From: Xenopus tropicalis
Taxonomy: Eukaryota > Chordata > Amphibia > Anura > Pipidae
Length of the DNA stretch: 64,000 bases
Direction: 5' to 3'
Assembly (NCBI RefSeq): GCF_000004195.4
Contig: NC_030683.2
Coordinates: forward strand, 74,867,764-74,931,763
The notes under the pieces are model-generated. The model had not been told where the DNA came from, searched no databases, and saw only the letters and a program-made list of their open reading frames with translations. A program made the position numbers and the translations under genes. This document shows positions 11,500 to 22,958 of this stretch, piece by piece; the first letter of the stretch is position 1; the number at the start of each line of letters is the position of its first letter.

Positions 11500-12005
11500 G
11501 ATCATTCCTTCTTACACCTTACACCAGTTTCAGCCAACACCTAACTGAATAAGTTCAATGGAACCATTGTGATTGGATGTCTGTGACTGTACTACCCTCA
11601 AAGGTTTAAATGCCAGGTAATTCCCTACCAGTACCTTAATTCTACTAGATACTGGATATCTGCATGTAAAGTAGTATTTCCTGCAGTGCGCTTTGAGTAA
11701 ACTTGTAAATCAATGCACCCTAAAATGACATTACCTTTAAGAGAAACATCAAGAGAAACATAATTGACCTCACTATAATTCATGGTAAAAACCAAAATCA
11801 TATCATTCTGATTAATGAAATCTAGAAAAGGCCCCAGAGTTTCTGCCGAGCTATACCAAGTAAAAATAAGATAGTCAATATAGTGACCATAACAAATAAT
11901 ATGGTCCTGAAATGACTTATTATCCCCAAACACGTGGATAAGTTCCTACCAGCCCATGTAAAGGTTGGCATATGATGGACTAAAGGAATCTGGAGATCAA
12001 AAGAG
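11500..12005 (-). pseudogene. Penelope-like element (Neptune type?) reverse-transcriptase fragment
   Basis: Translated on the minus strand: a YANLYMGW block (about 11955), then YGHYIDYLIFTWYSSAETLG, then an FLDFINQND segment, VSLDVSLKGN and a K-R-T-AGNT-LHAD block. These correspond in order to Penelope-like RT motifs, where the usual catalytic box reads Y-I-D-D. Here the second Asp is Tyr (YIDY), and there are at least one stop and frame breaks. The GIY-YIG endonuclease part is missing. It differs from the Penelope copy at 47.4-48.6 kb, which has YVDD, so two lineages appear to be present. Confidence 0.7.
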
Positions 12006-12214
12006 CCGCAAAATAAAAATAGTTATGAGTCAGCAGAAAGTCCAGGGCCAAATGTTTCTGATCATTTTGATTGCACTCAATGATTAGTGTGGAAAAATGT
12101 TTCCTGTAGAGGTCAAGTATGTTGCATGCACTTAAAAGACTTTGTTTTGCTTAGTACTTGGTGCTTAGTTAAATATTAATCTTACAGACTGGAAAAAAAT
12201 CTCCATAGCATACA

Positions 12215-13440
12215 ATGGAGACTTATTTAGTTGCATTTTATGAGGAGGTGAGCAGGAACCTTGATGCTGGAATGGCAGTGGATGTCATCTTCTTAGACTT
12301 TGCTAAATTTTCAATGCAGTACCACACAGAAAGTTAATTATAAAATTGAGGAATATTGGCCTAGTAATAATTAGTAACTGAATAGAAAACTGGCTGAAGG
12401 TTAAATTACAAAGATTGGTGGTAAATGGAACATTTTCTAATTGGGCCAGTGTTGTTAGTGGAGTACCGCAGGGGTCTGTCCTTGGTCCTTTGCTTTTTAA
12501 CTTGTTTATTAATGACCTAGAGATGGGCATACAAAGTACTGTGTCTGTTTTTGAGGACAATGCTAAATTGTGCAAAACTATAAGTTCCATGCAGGATACT
12601 GCCGCTTTGCAGAGCGATTTGACGAAGTTGGAAAACTGGGCAGCAAAATGGAAAATGAGGTTCAGTGTTGACAAGTGCAAAATTATGCACTTTTGTAGAA
12701 ATAATATAAAATGTGAGTTATACGCTAAATGGAAGTATGTTGGGGGTATAATTAATGGAGAAGGATCTGGGGATTTTTGTAGATAACAAGTTGTCTAATT
12801 CCAAGCAGTGTCATTCAGTCGCTACTAAAGCAAATAAAGTGCTGTCTTGTACAAAAAAGGGCAGTGGCTCACTGGATGCCTCACCTTGAGTATGCGGTGC
12901 AGTTTTGTGCTCCAGTCCTTATAAAGAATATTAATGAGCTGGAGAGAGTGCAGAGACGTGCAACTAAATTTGTAAAGGTAATGGAAGTTTTAAAAGTATG
13001 AGGTTAGACTATCAAGATGGGGTTGTTTTCTCTGGAAAAAAGGCGCTTGCAAGGGGACATGATTACTCTGTACAAGTACATTAGAGAAGATTATAGGCAG
13101 ATGGGGGATGTTCTTTTTAGATTGGAGGAACGGAACTTTCATTTAAAGCAGCGTAGGGGGTTTTTCACGGTGAGGGCAGTGAGGCTGTGGAATGCCCTTC
13201 CTAGTGATGTTGTGATGGCAGATTCTGTTAATGCCTTTAAGAGGGGCCTGGATGAGTTCTTGATCAAGCATAGTATCCAAGGCTATTGTGATACTAATAT
13301 CTACAGTTAGTATTGATGTTAGTATATATAGTTTATGTATGTGAGTGTATAGATAGGTCAGTAAAGGTTTGTGTGTGCTGGGTTTACTTGGAAGGGCTGA
13401 ACTTGAAGTTTGTTAAGATCATACTTTTGCATTCATTTCT
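12215..13440 (+). pseudogene. CR1-like LINE, 3' part with decayed RT
   Basis: Carries the RT block SGVPQGSVLGPLLFNLFIND (about 12450-12515), typical of CR1/L2. The next motif, expected as F/YADD, reads FEDN (about 12549-12560), so a catalytic Asp is lost. Frame changes follow at about 12790 and 12990. The C-terminal part (MGLFSLEKRR to DTNIYS, stop at 13308-13310) is again open but lacks a stretch present in the copy at 46006-46707. The 3' tail runs to about 13440. 5'-truncated and inactive. Confidence 0.9.
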
Positions 13441-14738
13441 TATGATTTCTTAAAAATCAATCCTAAATAATCAATCATAAATACAGTGTCACCTTTTAAA
13501 ATATATCCTTCTTCTTTTGTGTTCTTCTTCCAAGCTTCATTAGTGCCTAGTTGTAGGAAATGATCTTTTACTTCTTAAGTTTAATTTTTTTAATAAGTAA
13601 GTGCTACTCTGAATGCTAGAGAGAACTAAGGAAGGAATTAATGGTTTTTAGAGGCAAAACAATAAATTATGTATGCCTAATGACAAAGAAAGGGAGAAGC
13701 AATGTTAAATCAGGACAAGTCCTTCTTAAAAGTACTTGATTTTTATACAAAGAAATCTCAACTTTAATTTGCCATTTAACTTGTATGAAAACCTATAGTT
13801 TGTACTTTGGCAATTACTTCTCTATTTATGGTACCTGACAATTCTTTTGTTATAGTAACTAGGAGAAAATAAAGAAGTAAGCCAAGCATCTGAAAAAGCT
13901 AACTCAGAAAATGCAGTGTAGAAAAGTCTGTGTACAAGTCTACTGTCTTGATTTCTTTATTGTCATGGCTACTTGTGGCTCAATTTTTTGTAAAATTATC
14001 TTGCCTTTTCTTTGACTCTTCTGTTAAGCTCTATAAATGTATTATGTGTTTATGTGTAATCTTTTTTTTTTTTTTTTTTTAAAGATTTACACTACTATAC
14101 AATTTTATAATGCAGAAAAGTATATATAGGAAAGCTTTATAAAAATTAAATAAATAATTAATTATGTATAATATATGTATTAAGTGCTATGTGGCAAGAG
14201 ACACAGAAGGAAGAAGGTCCCTGTGTCCAGTCCATAGAGCTTACATTCTAATTGGATGGATAACGGGCACAAATTGTAAGGGCAAAAGAGCACAAAGGTT
14301 TGTACATCTAATGTCAGGACTAGACTAGATTATGTCCTAGTGCTCAAAAAGATACTGTAGCATCTGAGATTCTTATTGAAGAGATTAAAAGAGTGTTCCC
14401 TACAGAGGTGTTCAAGGATGGAATTCCAAAGGTAAGAAGCAGCAAGACATAGGGTGGTTTTACAAAAGAGGTACAGTAGCAGTGGGTTTCGATGATGTGA
14501 AAAGACGGTGGCTCTGAAAGGAGTTGAGGAGATGGCTAGGAACATAAATGGAGACAAAAACTGTACTGAGAAGCAGAGGAGCAAAGGGCTTTAAATGTTA
14601 GCAGAAAGATTTTGTACACTTTATTTTGCTCAACAGGCAGCCATAATAGAGATTTTACCAGGGGCATACTCAAAAAGATACATCAAGTGTTAAACTTTCT
14701 TCAGCAATACAAAGAAGCAAGATCTATGACTGATTTAA

Positions 14739-15115
14739 AAGAGAATTAAAACTAAAGAAGTAGGGTAGAAATGTTATACATTATGTTTTGGGCTTATTTA
14801 CCAGCCCAAGGCCCCACAACACTTTAGCAGGGAAGATCTGTGTCTCACAGATGCCCCAGTAGCTCCCCATCTCCCTATCTGCTGATTCGCTGCACATGCT
14901 CTGTGCTGCTGTCAGTTACTGAGCTTAGGGACTGACACACAATATACTGTATAAACAGAATATAAATGTTACAATATAAGGCTTATTAGTAATTAATACA
15001 GATAATTACTACATAACAGCCCAGAAACCAGTGCTATTAGCATCAGAATATAACAATCAGACCTGCAGCATCAGCTTATATTATAGGGCAATTTCACTTT
15101 GCTTGATAATTTTCG
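14739..15115 (+). mobile_element. T2-like TTAA MITE, copy 1 (right end unclear)
   Basis: Begins after TTAA (14735-14738) with AAGAGAATTAAAACTAAAG. It is colinear with the reverse complement of 16530-16859 (shared blocks include gggctt...ccagccc, gaagatctgtg and cagtagctcccca). The left edge is firm; the right edge is not resolved. Confidence 0.6.
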
Positions 15116-15121
15116 ACAACC

Positions 15122-16062
15122 CCTAAACCATACCTCCTAACTGTCCTGCTTTCAGCAGGACAATCCCGATATTTATGGCACTGCCTGTTGCCCTGGATTC
15201 ATTGTTAGATGTCCCGCTTCTCAGCATTGTCATTTAATTGATTGCTGTGCCTGCTCTGCTCTGGGGAAAAAAGCCTGCCCCCTTAACTCTTGAATTTCCC
15301 CTGCTACCTCAAGTTCACAGGTTTACCTTGATGTTTAATTGTCCTGGGAGGAGCATTTGTGACAGGCAAGGGTCAACTATCGGCATTGGCGGCCTCCCTC
15401 TCCTTGCTCCTGCTCACTGGGTCAGGGGCTGAGGATGCGCTCTGTCTTTTATCAGGCAGAAGAGGCTGCTGTCTTTATTTGTGTGCTGGACAGTTTCACC
15501 TTTCCACCCCTAACATATATCTCTCATTCCTGGGAATCTCTGGCAGAGCACAGCGTGCAGGAGAAGACAGAGGTATCGCTGATCCGTTCATAAAATATAG
15601 CAGACATTTAAAAGGGGCCCTTATAAGTTTGGGAACCTTAGGCTGGCCTTGTTAATATGGCTAGAAATTCTAGTGGTACATTAATATTGTTTTGCTTTCA
15701 ACTGATTAAGAATGGAAGGAAATAACATAGATTTATGTACCACTGGAATTGGCCCTATTTATAACTTTGGAAAATGCACAGAACTTTTGGCATGTCTGAA
15801 GTTGATCGGTAATTTTACTGGCATGTCTGAGGTTAATATGCCCTTTATCAATTTAATGTAGTCATACTGGCATGTTTGAAGTTAATATGTCCTCTATTCT
15901 TTTTATTTAGCGATTATACTGGCACATCTGGGGCATGTAAAGTGGGTGTGGCATGTGGGGTGTGGTCACAAAGCAGGCATGGGCAAAAAAAAATTTCCGC
16001 ACTACCCGCGTCACATATTTTTGTCCCTCTTTCACTTAATGAAATGTTAGGAGGTATGCTAA
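15122..16062. repeat. Dispersed repeat with inverted ends (cctcctaac type)
   Basis: The left end taaaccatacctcctaactg (about 15125) is mirrored by gttaggaggtatgctaaac at about 16046-16064. The interior is moderately GC-rich and holds short, non-homologous open frames that I do not consider genes. Internal words such as actggcatgtctgaggttaa recur three times (15790-15900). Confidence 0.5.
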
Positions 16063-16529
16063 ACTCAGTTTCTCAGCACATGCTCAGACACTACTTTTAA
16101 TCATCTGGAAAATATTTCCTGGTCAGGATATTAAGTTATGAGAATGCAAATCTTGATTCTCTTCAAACTGTTCTTCTGTTGAACAGAGAAAATCTGAAAT
16201 GTTTGTTATATGTGGTCAGATTATTATTTGATATAATTTCTTAAGTGACAATTATTGTAAGCTGATTTTCCTGTATTTATTTTACCCTTAGGCCTCCTTT
16301 TTGGGACATCTTTGTGGAAGTGAGGGTAATTATTTTGTAGTTGTGGGGCAATACTATTGTAAGGAAAATGTTTGCTTTAGTTTACTTGTGTGTGTGTGTC
16401 AGTTTAAAGGAGGAATGAATATGGCTAGACATGCCACATTTTATAAAAATGGACATATTGAACTAGCCTATGTTCAACATCTCTATAGTACTACTAATCC
16501 AGTCCTTTAATGTTGTCCCAGGGGGTGAC

Positions 16530-16859
16530 CATACTGGACATACTTCTGTTAGAAGTGTCTGTGACACTCACATGCTCAGTGCGCTCTGAGCAGCTGTTAA
16601 GAAGCTGAGTTTAGGGGCCGTCGGAAATTGTGACATTTATGTCCTATATATACAGTATATTGGGAATCGGTCCCTACACTCAGTAACTGACAGCGGCACA
16701 GAGCATGTGCAGTGAATCAGCAGAAAAGAAACTGGGGAGCTACTGGGAGCACAGATCTTCAATGCTAAAGGGCTGTGGTTGCTTTGGGCTGGTACAGAAG
16801 CCCTAAACATAATATACAACTTTTCTAGCCTACGTCTTTAGTTAAGTTTTAGTTCTCCT
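16530..16859 (-). mobile_element. T2-like TTAA MITE, copy 2 (inverted relative to copy 1)
   Basis: Ends at 16859 with agttctcct followed by TTAA (16860-16863). The reverse complement starts AGGAGAACTAAAAC and aligns by eye with the element starting at 14739. T2/Kolobok-type elements of Xenopus target TTAA and start AGG (family knowledge). The left boundary is approximate. Confidence 0.6.
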
Positions 16860-17275
16860 TTAATCTCTCCACAGAACTAACAAGAGTCCTTCTCAATACA
16901 TCTATGCATAGACTGTAGCAGGAAGCTATTTGAATATATCTATCTGAATTGCTATATTTTTAAGACAGCTTAAAATCTTATCTGTATATTTTATTTTAGA
17001 ATTAAGAAGCTTTGTTCCATATTACCTTATCTGTTTGCTAAGCAATTTAGTTATGTTTTTGCTTTTTAGACTGCAAACCAAATGTAATGTTCTACATATT
17101 TATATATATATATTTACATTCTGTTTATTGTAAAATCTGTATTATTTATATTATAACTTAATGAGGAGGAGTAACATAATTGTAGAAGTGGAGACATTTC
17201 ATATCTAGAAGTTGAACTGAGTCATAATGCATCAGTTTTTTAACATCTTTAATTTACTTTATTTTTCTGTTTTAG

Positions 17276-17557
17276 TTCCTATATCAAAGCCTCAAGTCAT
17301 TGTTGCTTCATCAACTGTTCTAGAACTTACTGAGAACTTTACTCTTAACTGCTTTCATGAGAATGGTACAAAAACTTCCTACACCTGGCTGAAAAATGGG
17401 AAACTGCTTATCAATGATTCAAGAATAATCTTTTCACCAGACCATAAAGTACTCACTATTACCAGAATAATAATGTCAGATGATGATATCTACAGTTGCA
17501 TGGTAGAGAATTCTATCAGTAACGGACGCAGTGTTCCTATTAAACTCACTGTCTATC
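17276..17557 (+). CDS. hepacam: hepacam exon 3: Ig C2-set domain
   Basis: Acceptor ttctgttttag precedes 17276 and donor gtaagt follows 17557; 282 bp, phase 1 at both ends, reading on from exon 2 as [13 protein letters not shown]. This is the second, membrane-proximal Ig domain. The canonical cysteines are present ([11 protein letters not shown] and [11 protein letters not shown]), with the core Trp in YTWLKNGK. Sequons are NGT and NDS. Unlike the V-domain, this one should form the standard disulfide. The sequence is very close to mammalian GlialCAM throughout. Confidence 0.97.
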
Positions 17558-17737
17558 GTAAGTACTGGAATAATCAGGTTTTTTTATGTAAATAATTTTT
17601 ATTGATTTTAAACAGGATAACTAAGATATTCTGTTACAAACATTTTCCCAGACTTTATCTTCTCAAGAAAAAAAAAAGTTACAAGATGCATTGTATGTAT
17701 GTCTAAATTATACAGATCTTAGTTTGTTGAACTTTAA

Positions 17738-18225
17738 AGGAGAATGTAAGTCAAAATTTAAAAAGCATACTGCCCAATAGTCCTCCTATTGTTTAGTAAA
17801 AAGACCACACTTTTGGCTCACCTAATCAAATATTTACTCAGTCACACTTACTTCACATTTTCTAGAACAGGCAGCCATGTCTAAAAAGGTATTCTCCCTT
17901 CCTTTCCCTCCTTGCTTCATACTGCACATGTGTTTCATTCCCTCCCCCCCTCCCCTCTGCCAGATCCGCTTCTGATTGGCGGGTGGGCATGTGTAGCTCA
18001 GAACAGCAGACAGGATCAAGTTACACACATGCTCAGAGAATAGGAAGGCTGCCGCTGGTAGCCTACAGGAAGTACAGAGAGATTTCAGTGATGTCACTGT
18101 AGTCTTCACACTGCTGTAGGCTGCCAGCACCATATCTCAGAGAAGCAAGCAGGGATCTGGGAATTTACATATGCAGTAAGTACTTAAAAATAATGCCTTT
18201 AGACTTACTTTTAATTTATATTAAA
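17738..18225. mobile_element. T2-like TTAA MITE (degenerate right end)
   Basis: TTAA (17734-17737) is followed by AGGAGAATGTAAGTCAAAAT. Near the right, tgcctttagacttacttt gives a partial inverted match (AAGTAAGTC). The last bases and right TTAA are degraded, so the right edge is approximate. Confidence 0.5.
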
Positions 18226-18339
18226 AAATATTAAAGATAAAAGAAAAAAAGAAACAAAACCAATAATGGGATCACAGTTTGTTACTTCTCTACTGATTGA
18301 CTTGATTAACCAAATATACATGTAGTGTCAGGTTATAAC

Positions 18340-18955
18340 GTTTAGGATCATAATTTAAAGAACGCACTTCCGTATTTATTTAGCCATGATTGCCATTGTT
18401 TGTAAAATTTTCCAGGGTTACCCATATATTTTTGGTATAGACCTTCCATTGTTGCTTGGGATTTAACTCTTTCTATTACTTCTTGGGATATTGGAGGTTG
18501 GAGAGCCTTCCAATTCCTAGCAATAGAATATCTGGCTGCTGTCAATATATGCAATATGATCGTTTTACTAACATGAGGAAGGGATTCCAATCCTATATTC
18601 AGGAGTGCTAATTCAGGAGGTAACTTGATTTTATTAGGGGTTATTGTCTGGATTAGATTGGACACTTCAGTCCAGAACCCCTCTAGTCTTGGGCATATCC
18701 ACCACATGTGGTAAGTATCTGCTTTTTGTCCACAACCTCTCCAGCATAGTTCTGATGAGGTAGCCGACAACTTAGAAAATGTAGCGGGTTAAATGCCATC
18801 TTAGTAGGATTTCCAACTTAATTCAGTATGATTAATACACTTGGATGCCTTTTTAGGCTATTTCATATTTGACGCCCATTGTTTGATAGGTCTTTTTCCC
18901 ATTTAAGGAAAAATACAGGTTTCTCAAATCCTATTGGGTCATTCAGTAGTTTGTG
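18340..18955 (-). pseudogene. L1-like ORF2, C-terminal fragment
   Basis: On the minus strand the translation gives DPIGFEKPVFFLKWEKDL with stops, then an open 140-codon tail with CWRGCGQKADTYHMWWICP, a Cys/His pattern at the end of L1 ORF2 proteins. The ORF stops near 18350. It is a truncated, inactive copy of the same broad family as 48650-51600. Confidence 0.8.
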
Positions 18956-19589
18956 GAATAATCAATTTTTAACTCCCTCCTCACATACGCTTTGTTTACA
19001 TAAAGCAGATGTGCAACTAAAATAAATAATATTCTGCAGTAGAGAACTGACCCCCCTAGTAGCATAGCGAGTGCATTCTTAAATCTATACACATCTCGAA
19101 ACCTAAACCAGGCTTTTGAAAAATGCCAAGTAATACACTTATGCAAACTTGTGCAATGCATAATATCTTTTTTAGCACAATCTGATATCAGAAGATGCTC
19201 AGAAGATTCTTACCCAAAAGTCAGTTGCTAAAGTTAAAGCACCTAAAACATAAATTGCTTCCCCCACTACAGAATGCCTGCTTCCAGCTGGGGAAAATTA
19301 ATGGTTGAAAAATGTGGTTAACTAATATAGAAAGTAGTTTTCTGTGCCTTACTAGGTTTATTAATATTACAGTGGCAGACAAACATGGTATCAAAAATGA
19401 GCAAATGAAAAACACAACATAAAAAACTCACCAATGAAACAGTAGAGGAGAAGAAAAGGCATAATCACTGGGGGATGCGAACATGTTAGGTACCAACCAG
19501 TGATTCTAATCACTTATTGAGGCCGGTATTCCTGTTTACTGAAAATTGCACTGGCCCAGGTACTACTTTAGGTGCACCATATCACTATC

Positions 19590-20140
19590 TTCTTATCTTT
19601 CCTGGATCCTCTCTATGATCTGGTCCAGGTGTGCATGCACATGCCACAGTCACAAGAGACCTATACTACTGTAATACAAAAACCTGGAAAAGACCCTAAA
19701 GAATGCTTCAGCTACAGGTCAATTTCTGTAATAAATACATATCTTAATATGATAATAGTAGATTAAATAGATTAAACTATACTTACCTTGCATAATCCAT
19801 TCAGATCTTTCAGATTTTGTATCTGCCGCAGAAAACATAAACAGAATTAGAGCTGTAAATAAAGTTTGTAAAAAATAAAAAGAGACATATAGTGACATAT
19901 CAGTGCATACAGAAAAAGCCTGCACTGTACTATTTGGAATTGACTCTGCATTGCATGGCACTGGGCACCAAACAAAAAGATAAAATAATTACATTATATA
20001 AACAATCAATATCCAGGGTAAGAATAAACGGTACCCTAAATATATTAAATAATTCATTAAACAGAACAAGGTGGGGAGGCCCACTTTCCCTAATTCTATT
20101 TTTTTACAATAGAGACACTGTTGATTGCTGTAAAATATTA
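19590..20140 (+). pseudogene. L1-like ORF2 RT fragment, interrupted
   Basis: Plus-strand translation gives PGKDPKECFSYRSISVIN (19680-19735), the L1 RT motif around S-Y-R-P-I-S-L-L-N. From about 19935 it gives KQKDKIITLYKQSISRVRIN and RTRWGGPLSLILF, matching the N-G-T-R-Q-G-C-P-L-S-P region. About 190 bp between them is not L1-like, indicating an insertion or rearrangement. Key residues are mutated. Confidence 0.7.
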
Positions 20141-20449
20141 TTATAATAATAGAAAATAGAAATAAGGAGCAAACATTATACATTAACTACCTTTGCAGAA
20201 GTTTTTTGCAGCTCAACTGAATGTCTGCTTTTTCTAGCAACAATAGAATTACTTATATATATAATATAATATATATATATATTTATCTTCTTGAGAAAGA
20301 GAGTGCTAATTTGAAAAAGCAACTTCCTATTTAAATAACAAGGCGATATCCAAGTACTTGGAATCCGAAGTGCTGCAAATGAAAAATCTTTGTATCAGAA
20401 AGAAAGGACTCTGTTTCTTTCTGATAAAGCTTACTTAGTTTTTACCTTT

Positions 20450-20850
20450 CCTTCTCCTTTAAGGCTGGTAATATCTTCATGGTTCCTGATTGCTGAGGGT
20501 AGGAGTTCAATGTTCATTGTTCAATGCATATACAAGGGGCGACAAAGGGCATCCCTGTCAGGTGCCATTGTGGATGGGGATCTGACCTTGAGAAACTTCT
20601 GGTAGCTTTAATTTGGCTGTGGGCTTGGAGTATAGATTTTGAATGGCTATGAGGAAAGGGTCGTAATACCTAGTTGCCTAAATAACTCAAACATAGTCAC
20701 AGTTAAGACGATCAATTTGGAGTTTAAACTAAGTAACAAAGTTGGTATCCGTGGTCGGTTGCTCTGTGTGTATTGTCTCTATCCTGTCTGCCGTAGATAA
20801 AGCCAACCTAGTTGAGGTCTTCCCAATAATTTATCAATGTGGATAAAGCT
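20450..20850 (-). pseudogene. L1-like RT fragment
   Basis: On the minus strand around 20530-20590 the sequence ccacaatggcacctgacagg encodes an N-G-T-x-Q-G-C-P-like block, homologous to 50270-50300 (ggcatccctgtctggtgccg on the plus strand). Many stops. Orientation is opposite to the 19590-20140 fragment. Confidence 0.6.
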
Positions 20851-21220
20851 TTTCTTAATAGATAAGGCAAATTAGGTAAAATTACGCAAAGCAGAAGTTG
20901 TACTGGAATAAAGGTATGGGGTCTTCTGTACAGAATGATTGGGTCCTGGGGTTTTTCAGACAAGGGTTTTTTTTGTGAATTAAATATTTCATTTTCAGTG
21001 ATTGCTCTTCAAGCAATGTCTGTGTTAAGAACAATTTATCATTTTTTGGAGGGGATAAAACATATATATATATACTGAATGTTCTTGATGTATGGTTCCC
21101 ATATATACTAACAGGCCCCTGAAGACCAAAACCTAGCAAATGGCTATAGTGAAACCTGTGTCTCATTTTTCTATATTGTGTGTTCTTACAATCAATATCA
21201 GTTGTTCTCTTTCCAAACAG

Positions 21221-21314
21221 GAAGAAGTTCGCTCTATATCATCCTTTCAACAGGAGGAATATTTCTTCTGGTTACCTTGGTAACAGTTTGTGCTTGTTGG
21301 AAACCCTCCAGGAA
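21221..21314 (+). CDS. hepacam: hepacam exon 4: transmembrane segment
   Basis: Acceptor tttccaaacag precedes 21221 and donor gtacgg follows 21314; 94 bp, entering in phase 1 and leaving in phase 2. Encodes [20 protein letters not shown] and [11 protein letters not shown], the single membrane-spanning helix followed by a basic stop-transfer. An alternative donor five bases downstream (gtgata) would put the next exon out of frame, so gtacgg is preferred. The transmembrane sequence is almost identical to mammalian GlialCAM. Confidence 0.95.
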
Positions 21315-21755
21315 GTACGGTGATAAATATATCAAATTACATTTCAGTGTACTACAATTATGAGACAATGTACTTGGGACAAGAGTCCCTAGCAAAACAA
21401 AATATACAATGAAAGGAATCCTTACTATGTGATTTTTAGCATTTAATATTCTGTGAATTCACAAAAAGGTGGTGTATTTTTCAGGTTCTACCTATGTATA
21501 AGATGCATAATAAAACTTATTACTGAAAAGTCCAACTACAAGTCCAACATGTTGAAGAATACGGAGTATACAATATTGTTGTACTCTAGTACAGAAAGTA
21601 TCATCTTATAGATTTAAAGCATTTCAGCAAAAATACTGATTATTTCATATATGTACTGGATGTTTACAATTATGAAGGTCTCCTAGTAACTTGCCTTAAA
21701 TAGGAGACGTGAAAAGAGATCATATTTAAACAAAATAAAAATCTTTTTTCTTTAG
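21315..21755 (+). other. hepacam: hepacam intron 4 (441 bp)
   Basis: A short phase-2 intron between the membrane and juxtamembrane exons. AT-rich; no repeats or extra features recognised. Confidence 0.9.
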
Positions 21756-21829
21756 AAAGAAGCAAAAATATGAAAAGCATGGTTCCTCTGAATACCTTGA
21801 TCGCATAGGAGAGCCTCTTAAAAATGAAG
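21756..21829 (+). CDS. hepacam: hepacam exon 5: juxtamembrane cytoplasmic segment
   Basis: Acceptor tttctttag precedes 21756 and donor gtatgg follows 21829; 74 bp, entering in phase 2 and leaving in phase 1. With the split codon it encodes KKKQKYEKHGSSEYLDRIG then EPLKNE, a basic membrane-proximal stretch followed by the conserved S-x-E-Y motif. The order of residues matches the mammalian cytoplasmic start. Confidence 0.93.
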
Positions 21830-22244
21830 GTATGGAATAAAATACTATCCTTCACTGAGAAGATGTCAGAGATACTGGGTAATGTAAAAACTTGTTATAA
21901 TTGCTTTGTGCTTATTATACAGTGCCAGAAGTTATCTTGATATACTATAATGTCTTTACAGATAGAATTGTACAACAAAACTCCCCCTTTTCTCAGCAGT
22001 AACTAGTCCTTAAATTATGGGGGATATGCCACTCTGCCAGTGACTGACAGGTACCATGAAATCCCCTCACCAAAAACAACCCAGGTACTACTGAAATGAT
22101 AGGAAAAACTCTGTTGTAGTACCTTTCTCAAGCAGCAGATGGCAATGTTAAGCTTTCAATATTTCTGCATGGAAGTTCTTGGTATGGTATTTCCAGACAG
22201 ATACAGTACATATTAAGGAAAGGTGGACAATTCAGTCCATCTTG

Positions 22245-22259
22245 CCCCCCCCCCCCCCC
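22245..22259 (+). repeat. Poly(C) tract, 15 C
   Basis: An uninterrupted C run, immediately followed by GGCTG. A plain homopolymer in the intron. Confidence 0.9.
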
Positions 22260-22830
22260 GGCTGTGATTATGCATACTCCTTACACTATTCCTTGTAGCA
22301 CCCGTGGGTGTAAGATGTATAGGGTTATCTAAATTTACCACCTGCTCATTGCATGCTTTGAATACTGGGCTTAAGCCAGTACTATAACAAGAGCAATTAC
22401 ATAGTACACAAGGAGTAGGCATAAATCAAGTCAGGTCATCTTTATTGTCATCACATTTGCATATACACATGAGACAAAATTGTGAATTAAAGGCCCACTC
22501 AAAAAAAGAAAAAAAAATCAAAACATAATACATTTCACATAAATGCATATTACTAACCAAGTGCAAAGTGGAAAAACATATTGTACTTATACAGAGCAAA
22601 AATAAATAATGTGCATACTGTATCACATACTTCTGCCTACCCCTTAATAAACCGGTTAATCAATGAGAAAGAAAATTATGATGATAATGTATTGCACCTC
22701 CCCTTCCTGAATATCTGAGATCCCTAAAATAAAATATAACTTTTATTAAACTAACCAAAATAAGAAAAAATAAGTGCTACTATGATGAAAAAATAGTAAA
22801 TAGTAAAAATACTTCAATTAAAAATGCTCA

Positions 22831-22958
22831 AAAATATCGGTGAGGCAGGGGGTGGATAAACATTGTTGAACAAGGCCATATTCAACAATGTTTACTACCC
22901 CCTAGGGTATAAGTATTTTCAATAAGCCAACCCTGCCTCGCCGAGCTTTCTATATTTT
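22831..22958. repeat. Small foldback repeat
   Basis: The outer words aaaatatcggtgaggcaggg and ccctgcctcgccgagc...atattttt are inverted. Inner words ataaacattgttgaa and ttcaacaatgttta are also inverted. The whole 128 bp can fold into a long imperfect hairpin, so it is probably a MITE. Confidence 0.65.

Larger units (their letters stand above)
6360..17275 (+). other. hepacam: hepacam intron 2 (10.9 kb)
   Basis: This is the longest complete intron of the gene in the window, phase 1. It contains the 3-kb transposon at 7341-10316, a Penelope fragment, a CR1 fragment and two inverted copies of one T2-like MITE. About 6695-6845 (ggggcttccacactctaagg to cacctgacgtatttctgc) resembles the SINE-like repeats at 40868 and 51920, but only weakly. 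I see nothing recognisable in 6360-6690, 10320-11500 and 13440-14735 beyond AT-rich sequence, (TA)n at about 11170 and a T-run at 14062-14080. Confidence 0.85.
17558..21220 (+). other. hepacam: hepacam intron 3 (3.7 kb)
   Basis: Phase-1 intron. It holds a T2-like MITE (about 17738-18225) and three L1 fragments in mixed orientation (18340-18955 minus, 19590-20140 plus, 20450-20850 minus). It also holds a MITE-like block around 19440-19600 (aatcactgggggatgcgaac, ccagtgattctaatcac) and (TA)n at 20253-20283. I see nothing recognisable in 18960-19440 or 20850-21220. Confidence 0.85.

Noticed and set aside
15238..15655. Overlapping plus-strand open frames of 64 and 98 codons
   Set aside because: They lie inside a dispersed repeat with inverted ends (15122-16062), and the products match no known family.
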